From NCBI RefSeq assembly GCF_000092245.1, contig NC_014166.1, positions 186,001 through 250,000 on the forward strand: 64,000 nt of DNA, given 5' to 3'. The notes beneath the pieces were generated by a model that searched no databases, was not told where the DNA came from, and was given only the letters and a program-made list of their open reading frames with translations. The position numbers and the translations under genes were made by a program. Below are positions 58,659 through 64,000 of the stretch, in pieces. The number at the start of each line of letters is the position of its first letter. Within the stretch, counting starts at the first letter, position 1. The DNA is from Arcobacter nitrofigilis DSM 7299 (GTDB taxonomy: Bacteria; Campylobacterota; Campylobacteria; Campylobacterales; Arcobacteraceae).

Positions 58659-59735
58659 TTATTTGTTTATTGCAGAATTAATAGATCTATCTTTAGTATC
58701 TACCCAAATATTTGGAGTAGAACCACCAGGAGTTAAGAAGATTTTTGCATCTTTATTAACTTTTAGGGCTTCGTTAAATTTACCTTGAACTTGAATTTGT
58801 TGCATTTTAAGTAAATTTGGAGTTAAAGATTCAGCAATAGCTTTATTTGCTGCTGCTTGTGCTTTGGCTTCAATTGTTACAGCATCTGCTCTACCTTTTG
58901 CTTCAATTCTATTTGCTTCAGCATCCCCAGTTGCTTTTGCAGCTCTTTTTTCAGCCTCTTGTTTAGTTCTTTGAACTTCATATTTAACTCTTTCAGATTC
59001 TTGATTTGCAATTTGAACTCTTTCAATTTGTTCTTTAATCTTAGGAGGAAGACCAATTTCTCTTAATAGAACTGATAAAAGTGAAACAGGCTTACCATCA
59101 AGTTTTTCAATGTTTGCTCTAATACCATCTTCGATTTTAACAGCTATTTCATTTCTTTTTGTTGGTAATTCTTCAGCTGTGTATGTTCCAACAACATTTC
59201 TAACTATATCTCTAACAACTGGGTTGATAATTTTTTCTTCCCATGAAAGTCCCCAGTTAGCAATTGTAGTTGGAGCTCCAGCAGCAGTAAGTCTATATTG
59301 AACAGTCAATTCGATAGATACAGGTAATCCTCTTGCATCAAGAATATTAATTGCAGGATTTAATTTAATACCTGAATCATAACCGCCCATTTGTTCAACG
59401 CTACTATAGTTAATAAGTCTAACTTTTGTATCTATTACAATAACTTTTTGAATAATAGGAAGATAAAGATGAAATCCTGGATTTAAAGGAATACTTTCAT
59501 ATTTACCTGCAGTTACTTTAATACCTACTTGTCCTGATTCAATAATTACAAAAGGTCTAAATACAAATAACATTATCACTACAATTATAATTGCATAAAT
59601 GAAACCTGCTTTTTTACCAAAGTTTTTAAAAAATTCAGGTGGCTCAAAAGGAGGTTGATATCCTCCCCCATTAGAGCCCCCACCACTGTTTTTGTTTTGT
59701 TGTCTATTTTTAAAATAATCATTATCTATTGGCAT
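58659..59735 (-). CDS. Prohibitin-type SPFH membrane protein
   Basis: 358 residues. A Gly/Asn-rich cytoplasmic start leads to one membrane span (about 45-62, IYAIIIVVIMLFVFRPF) and the SPFH domain, beginning IIESGQVGIKVTAGKYES. VEQMGGYDSGIKLNPAINILDARGLPVSIELTVQYRL and the long Ala/Glu-rich coiled coil (about 235-305) follow. It resembles prohibitins/HflC-like scaffold proteins that form ring assemblies. No ftsH gene is adjacent. Function in membrane quality control is inferred. Confidence 0.9.
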   Translation of the reverse strand: MPIDNDYFKNRQQNKNSGGGSNGGGYQPPFEPPEFFKNFGKKAGFIYAIIIVVIMLFVFRPFVIIESGQVGIKVTAGKYESIPLNPGFHLYLPIIQKVIVIDTKVRLINYSSVEQMGGYDSGIKLNPAINILDARGLPVSIELTVQYRLTAAGAPTTIANWGLSWEEKIINPVVRDIVRNVVGTYTAEELPTKRNEIAVKIEDGIRANIEKLDGKPVSLLSVLLREIGLPPKIKEQIERVQIANQESERVKYEVQRTKQEAEKRAAKATGDAEANRIEAKGRADAVTIEAKAQAAANKAIAESLTPNLLKMQQIQVQGKFNEALKVNKDAKIFLTPGGSTPNIWVDTKDRSINSAINK

Positions 59736-59783
59736 TAATATCCTTAAATATTTTTAAATTTTTCTGCTCCATTTTTATGAAAC

Positions 59784-59817
59784 ACAAAAGATAAAACTAC
59801 AATGTTTTATCTTTTGT
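59784..59817 (-). terminator. Distal hairpin after ilvE
   Basis: Fourteen-base perfect stem ACAAAAGATAAAAC (59784-59797) and GTTTTATCTTTTGT (59804-59817), loop of six. It lies downstream of ilvE on the minus strand, in tandem with the hairpin at 59823-59848. Confidence 0.65.
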
Positions 59818-59822
59818 ATTTC

Positions 59823-59848
59823 AACTAAGTAGGAAATTCTACTTAGTT
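59823..59848 (-). terminator. Hairpin overlapping the ilvE stop
   Basis: AACTAAGTAG (59823-59832) and CTACTTAGTT (59839-59848) with a six-base loop, spanning the TAA of ilvE. Followed by a second stem 26 bases on. Confidence 0.55.
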
Positions 59849-60763
59849 AATGTATGTTAAATGTTTAGCATACTTTTCGTTTTTACCTTGAACGATGTCA
59901 AAATATCCACTTTGAAGTTTTTCTGTTATAGGACCTCTTTCACCAGCTCCTATAATTCTTGCATCTACTTCTCTAATAGGTGTTACTTCAACAGCAGTTC
60001 CTGTAAAGAATGCTTCATCAGCAATATATATTTCTTCTCTTGTGATTCTTCTTCTTTCTACTTTATAACCTAAATCATGTGCTAAGTCAATAACTGTTGC
60101 TTGTGTAATAGATTCTAAAGAAGTATCATTTGGAGGAGTAATAATTATACCATCTCTTACAATAAAGAAACAAGCACCTGATGCTTCAGCAATATAACCT
60201 TGATCATCTCTTAAAAGTGCTTCATCATATCCAGCTTCAACTGCTTCATATTTTGCCATTTGAGAGTTTAAATAATTAGCAACTGCTTTTGCTTTCCCCA
60301 TACCTGAAGTATTTGGAGTTCTTGTCATAGATGTTATTTTAACTCTAACACCTTTTTTAAGACCTTCTTCACCTAAATATGCACCCCATTCCCAAGCAGA
60401 AATAGATACATTTACAGGAGCCTCTTTATGGTAAAGTCCCATAACTCCATAACCTAAATAAACCAAAGGTCTAATATATGCACCTTCATTTAATTCATTT
60501 TTTTGTAATAATTCAACTTGTGCTTTGTTTAACTCATCTTCACTAAATGGCACATCCATTAATGTCATTTTTGAAGAGTTCAATAATCTTTTTGTGTGTT
60601 CTTTTAATTTGAAAATAGCACATCTACCATCATGTGTTTTATAGGCTTTTGTACCTTCAATTGCACCATTTCCATAGTGTAAAGTGTGGCTTAATACATG
60701 AACTTTTGCATCATGCCAATCAACAAACTTACCATCCATCCAGATGTATTTTGCTTCTGTCAT
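59843..60763 (-). CDS. ilvE: Branched-chain amino acid aminotransferase
   Basis: Class IV PLP aminotransferase of 306 residues from the ATG at 60763, which has AGGA eight bases upstream. A TTG at 60805 is rejected. It begins MTEAKYIWMDGKFVDWHDAKVHVLSHTLHYGNGAIEGTKAY. The Schiff-base Lys is in MGKAKAVANYLNSQMAKYEA. EASGACFFIVRDG and the FFTGTAVEVTPIREVD segment complete the family signature. It makes leucine, isoleucine and valine from their keto acids. Confidence 0.96.
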   Translation of the reverse strand: MTEAKYIWMDGKFVDWHDAKVHVLSHTLHYGNGAIEGTKAYKTHDGRCAIFKLKEHTKRLLNSSKMTLMDVPFSEDELNKAQVELLQKNELNEGAYIRPLVYLGYGVMGLYHKEAPVNVSISAWEWGAYLGEEGLKKGVRVKITSMTRTPNTSGMGKAKAVANYLNSQMAKYEAVEAGYDEALLRDDQGYIAEASGACFFIVRDGIIITPPNDTSLESITQATVIDLAHDLGYKVERRRITREEIYIADEAFFTGTAVEVTPIREVDARIIGAGERGPITEKLQSGYFDIVQGKNEKYAKHLTYIN

Positions 60764-60914
60764 CTGATTTTTCCTATTATAAATTTTGATAAATAGTCTA
60801 TCCAAGTTTTGATTAAATAAAAGTGAATCTATTAGTATAAAAAATATCTATAATATATAATAAGTTTATTTATGATTAAATACGGTTTAAAAAATATATA
60901 TTAACGAGAAGATA

Positions 60915-61523
60915 ATGAATCAACAAGAGTTATGGAATAAGAAATTTTCAAGAGATGGGTATTTGTATGGAACTAATCCCAATCAATTTATAAAAAATAC
61001 TTCTGCTAATTTTAAAAAGGATCAAACAGCATTGTGTTTAGGTGAGGGAGAGGGTCGAAATGCTATTTTCTTAGCAAAGGAAGGTTTTGATGTTGAAGCG
61101 ATTGATGCTTCAGATATTGGTTTAAATAAACTTTTTGAACAAAGTCAAATAGAAAATGTAGAGATAAAAACAAATTGTATGGATATAAATCATTGGCAGC
61201 CTTCTAAAAAATATGGAACCATATTATTCTCTTATTTACATTTAAAAATTGATGAGTTGAAAAACTTGATTAAAAAAATAGAGAGTGCATTGGAAGAGAA
61301 TGGTTTTTTTGTATGTGAAGTATTTTCAAAAAATCAAATAGAAAGAAATAGTGGTGGACCAAAAGATTTAGAGTTACTTTATAGTATGGATGATTTTAAA
61401 GATAATATAAAAGAGCTAAAGATTCATAAATTAGAAGAAGTAATTACAACGTTAGAAGAGGGAACTGGTCACCAAGGCGAAGCTTGTGTTATAAGATTGA
61501 TAGCCCAAAAGAGTAAATTTTAA
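60915..61523 (+). CDS. Class I SAM-dependent methyltransferase
   Basis: 202 residues. The SAM motif I is ALCLGEGEGRNAIFLAKEGFDVEAIDAS (about 38-65). The opening WNKKFSRDGYLYGTNPNQFI is shared with TehB-like and YeaB-type methyltransferases. ILFSYLHLKIDELKNLIKKIESALEENGFFVCEVF forms the later strands. Substrate unknown. TehB-type tellurite or thiol methylation is one possibility. It sits 75 bases before metH. Confidence 0.85.
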   Translation: MNQQELWNKKFSRDGYLYGTNPNQFIKNTSANFKKDQTALCLGEGEGRNAIFLAKEGFDVEAIDASDIGLNKLFEQSQIENVEIKTNCMDINHWQPSKKYGTILFSYLHLKIDELKNLIKKIESALEENGFFVCEVFSKNQIERNSGGPKDLELLYSMDDFKDNIKELKIHKLEEVITTLEEGTGHQGEACVIRLIAQKSKF

Positions 61524-61598
61524 CAGGTTTTTAACAAACTTTTTAGTAGAGTAAAAATTAAAATAAAAGACAAAAAATAATAAGAGATAGAACATATA

Positions 61599-64000
61599 AT
61601 GAAAAATAGAATAAATGAAATTATACAAAATAAAGTATTGATTATCGATGGAGCAATGGGAACTCAATTACAAAATGCAGAAATAAAACCTGAAGCATGG
61701 AAGTATGAGAACCAAGATTTAGAAGGGTGTAATGAACTTCTGAATGAAACTGCCCCTGAAATTTTGGAAGGAATTCATGATGCCTATGCAAAAGCAGGGG
61801 CAAATTTAATTTCAACAAATACTTTTGGAACTATGCCTTGGGTACTTGATGAATATGGAATCTCTTCAAAAGCCTATGAATTATCTAAACTAGGTGCCGA
61901 ACTTGTAAAAAAATCTTGTAAAAAGTATGAAACAGAAGATGAGCCAAGATTCTGTTTAGGTTCAATTGGACCAGGAACTAAGCTCCCATCACTAGGACAT
62001 ATTAGATATGATGAGATGTATGAAGGGTATAAAGAAGTAGCAAATGGATTAGCTGATGGTGGATGTGACATATATTTACTTGAAACTTGTCAAGATCCAC
62101 TTCAAATAAAAGCAGCACTTCATGCTCTAACTGATACTCATCCTGAAATTCCAGTAATGGTATCTGTAACTATTGAGTTATCTGGAACTATGTTAATAGG
62201 AACAGATGCTATGACAATAGCTGCTATTATGAGCCCTTTTAATATTTTATCTTTAGGTTTTAACTGTGGTACTGGACCAAAACAAGTCCATAAACATGTA
62301 AAAACATTAAGTGAAGTTTGTAAATTCCCTATTTCAGTTCATGCCAATGCAGGACTTCCTCAAAATAAAGGTGGAGTTTCATATTATCCAATGGGACCAG
62401 AAGAGTTTACTCAACTACAAAGTAGTTTTTTAGAAATAAATGGAGTCTCATTTTTAGGTGGTTGTTGTGGAACAACTCCTGAACATATAGAAGCTTTAGC
62501 AAATAAAGTACGGGGAATCAAACCAAAAGCTCCAAGTGGATTTTTAAAAGCTTCTTTGGCATCACTATTTAATACAGTTCCACTAAAACAAGATCCAGCT
62601 CCTTTATTAATAGGTGAGAGAAGTAATGCAACTGGTTCAAAAGCTTTTAGGGATTTATTAAAAGATAATAATTATGAGGGAACGCTATCTGTTGGGCAAC
62701 AGCAAGTAAGAGCGGGAGCTCATATTATTGATGTAAGTGTTGGATTTGCAGGACGAGATGAAACAGGAGATATGGATAAGGTAGTTGAACTTTATTCTCA
62801 AAAAGTTTCACTTCCTTTGATGCCAGATTCAACACAAATAAAAGCTTTAGAAGCTGCTCTTAAACAAATAGGTGGAAGATGTATTATAAATTCTGTAAAC
62901 CTTGAAGATGGTGAGGAGAAGTTTGATGCTGTGTGTAAACTTGCTAAGAAATTTGGGGCAGCACTTGTTTGTTTGGTTATTGATGAAGTTGGAATGGCTA
63001 AAACTAAAGAAGACAAAATCAGAATTGCTGAACGTATTTATGATTTATGTGTAAATAGACATGGATTTAATCCTGAAGATTTAGTTTTTGATATGCTTAC
63101 CTTTACTATTGGTTCTGGAGATGATGAGTATAGAACAGCTGGTGTTGAGACTATGGAAGCAATTAGAGAGTTTCAAATACTTCACCCAGAAGTAGGAACT
63201 ACCTTAGGGCTTTCAAATATCTCTTTTGGACTTGATATAAAAGCTAGAGTTTATTTAAATTCTATTTATTTAGATCATTGTGTAAAAGCAGGACTTACGA
63301 GTGCCATTGTAAATGTTAAACATATCTTACCACTAAATAAAATCACAGAAGAGGATAGAAAAGCTTGTGATGATTTGATTTTTAATAATCAAGAAGATGG
63401 TGACCCTTTATTTAAATTTATTGACCACTTTTCAAATGTAGAAGCTCAAGAAGATCAAAGTGATGAAGAGTACTTAAAAATGGAGCCAATAGATAAAGTT
63501 AAAAAACTTTTATTAGATGGGGACAAAGATAGACTTCTTCCTTTGGTTGATGAATTAAGACATACCATAAAAGCAGAGATGATAGTAAATGAATGGTTAA
63601 TTGATGGTATGAAAATTATTGGTGAACTTTTTGGTTCTGGTCAAATGCAATTACCCTTTGTACTTCAAAGTGCTGAGACTATGAAAGCAACAGTAGATGC
63701 TTTAAATCCATATTTACCAAAAGAAGAAAAAGCTAGTGAAACAGTGCTTGTAATTGGAACGGTAAAAGGTGATGTTCATGATGTGGGTAAAAATTTGGTG
63801 GATATTATTTTAAGTAATAATGGATTTAAAGTTATAAATATAGGAATAAAAGCAGATATCAATGACTTTATAATAGCTGTACAAAAGCATAAAGCACAAG
63901 CAATTGGGATGAGTGGATTACTTGTAAAATCAACGGCTGTTATGAAAGAAAATCTTGAAGAACTTAAAAGACAAGGTATTGATATTCCTGTACTTTTAGG
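61599..64000 (+). CDS. metH: Cobalamin-dependent methionine synthase, 3' end beyond window
   Basis: First 800 codons of MetH from the ATG at 61599 to the window edge. The homocysteine domain (about 1-310) opens VLIIDGAMGTQLQ, with zinc Cys in LGFNCGTGP and GGCCGTTPEH. The pterin domain (about 340-610) has LLIGERSNATGSKAF and IDVSVGF. The cap region follows from about 630. The B12 Rossmann domain starts near 710 and holds the cobalt-binding His727 in KGDVHDVGKN. Only the C-terminal part is cut off, so presence of a reactivation domain cannot be judged. No cobalamin riboswitch fits in the 75-base gap upstream. Confidence 0.96.
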   Translation, partial: MKNRINEIIQNKVLIIDGAMGTQLQNAEIKPEAWKYENQDLEGCNELLNETAPEILEGIHDAYAKAGANLISTNTFGTMPWVLDEYGISSKAYELSKLGAELVKKSCKKYETEDEPRFCLGSIGPGTKLPSLGHIRYDEMYEGYKEVANGLADGGCDIYLLETCQDPLQIKAALHALTDTHPEIPVMVSVTIELSGTMLIGTDAMTIAAIMSPFNILSLGFNCGTGPKQVHKHVKTLSEVCKFPISVHANAGLPQNKGGVSYYPMGPEEFTQLQSSFLEINGVSFLGGCCGTTPEHIEALANKVRGIKPKAPSGFLKASLASLFNTVPLKQDPAPLLIGERSNATGSKAFRDLLKDNNYEGTLSVGQQQVRAGAHIIDVSVGFAGRDETGDMDKVVELYSQKVSLPLMPDSTQIKALEAALKQIGGRCIINSVNLEDGEEKFDAVCKLAKKFGAALVCLVIDEVGMAKTKEDKIRIAERIYDLCVNRHGFNPEDLVFDMLTFTIGSGDDEYRTAGVETMEAIREFQILHPEVGTTLGLSNISFGLDIKARVYLNSIYLDHCVKAGLTSAIVNVKHILPLNKITEEDRKACDDLIFNNQEDGDPLFKFIDHFSNVEAQEDQSDEEYLKMEPIDKVKKLLLDGDKDRLLPLVDELRHTIKAEMIVNEWLIDGMKIIGELFGSGQMQLPFVLQSAETMKATVDALNPYLPKEEKASETVLVIGTVKGDVHDVGKNLVDIILSNNGFKVINIGIKADINDFIIAVQKHKAQAIGMSGLLVKSTAVMKENLEELKRQGIDIPVLL

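Noticed and set aside
60764-60805. TTG start extending ilvE by 14 residues
   Set aside because: The ribosome site AGGA is directly before the ATG at 60763, and the family N-terminus begins there.
61524-61598. Cobalamin or SAM riboswitch before metH
   Set aside because: Only 75 bases, mostly A and T, without the conserved B12 box or SAM motifs.

Overview
The window comes from an AT-rich bacterium of the Arcobacter group (Campylobacterota). The 16S gene looks Arcobacter-like. Family markers agree: a fused ispDF gene beside an HP1021-type atypical response regulator, short-type pgi, hisZ next to purA, and histidine kinases with the MGEMIGNIAHQWRQPL box typical of this phylum. No insertion sequence, prophage, CRISPR array or plasmid function was seen. 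It reads as continuous chromosome.

Layout. 1-5550: operon for a TakP-like TRAP transporter, a gamma-glutamyltransferase-family hydrolase and a TauE/SafE permease. 5583-9143 (minus): two small membrane proteins, a double-PAS sensor kinase and a periplasmic sugar-type binding protein. 9325-22681: one tightly packed plus-strand block for glucosylglycerate synthesis and phosphorolysis (phosphatase, glycerate 2-kinase, glucosyl-phosphoglycerate synthase, GH13 phosphorylase), galU, and a complete Entner-Doudoroff branch (zwf, pgl, edd, eda, pgm, pgi). 22760-24773: DUF523/DUF1722, DUF420 and PhnA-like proteins. 24804-28664 (minus): purT, a Bax-like glucosaminidase, dapF, coaE and a shortened spermidine synthase. 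28769-29764: purM. 29823-33685 (minus): a MarR-linked quinone/catechol stress operon and yceI. 33899-39171: a histone H1-like peptide, a class V aminotransferase, hisZ, purA, DUF507 and carA. 39236-45567: a cNMP-binding protein, pgpA, the HP1021-like regulator, ispDF, an HDOD protein and a degenerate-GGDEF protein. 45704-51622: thiC, a small Cys protein, mrp, two trans-sulfuration PLP enzymes and a MazG-like protein. 51673-57326: a complete rRNA operon (16S, tRNA-Ile, tRNA-Ala, 23S, 5S) with promoter, boxA, processing stems and terminator. 57516-64000: a 32-residue membrane peptide, hisIE, a small exported protein, an SPFH protein, ilvE, a methyltransferase and a 3'-truncated metH.

How the genes work together. 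The most informative region is 9325-22681. Its enzymes form a loop. 3-Phosphoglycerate and NDP-glucose give glucosylglycerate. Phosphorolysis returns glucose-1-phosphate and glycerate. Glycerate is rephosphorylated. Glucose-1-phosphate either goes back to UDP-glucose (galU) or through pgm, zwf, pgl, edd and eda to pyruvate and glyceraldehyde-3-phosphate, while pgi links to fructose-6-phosphate. No hexose transporter or glucokinase is in the window, so the cluster looks built around an osmolyte or internal glucose store. The binding protein/kinase pair is transcribed divergently from it and is a plausible but unproven sensor.
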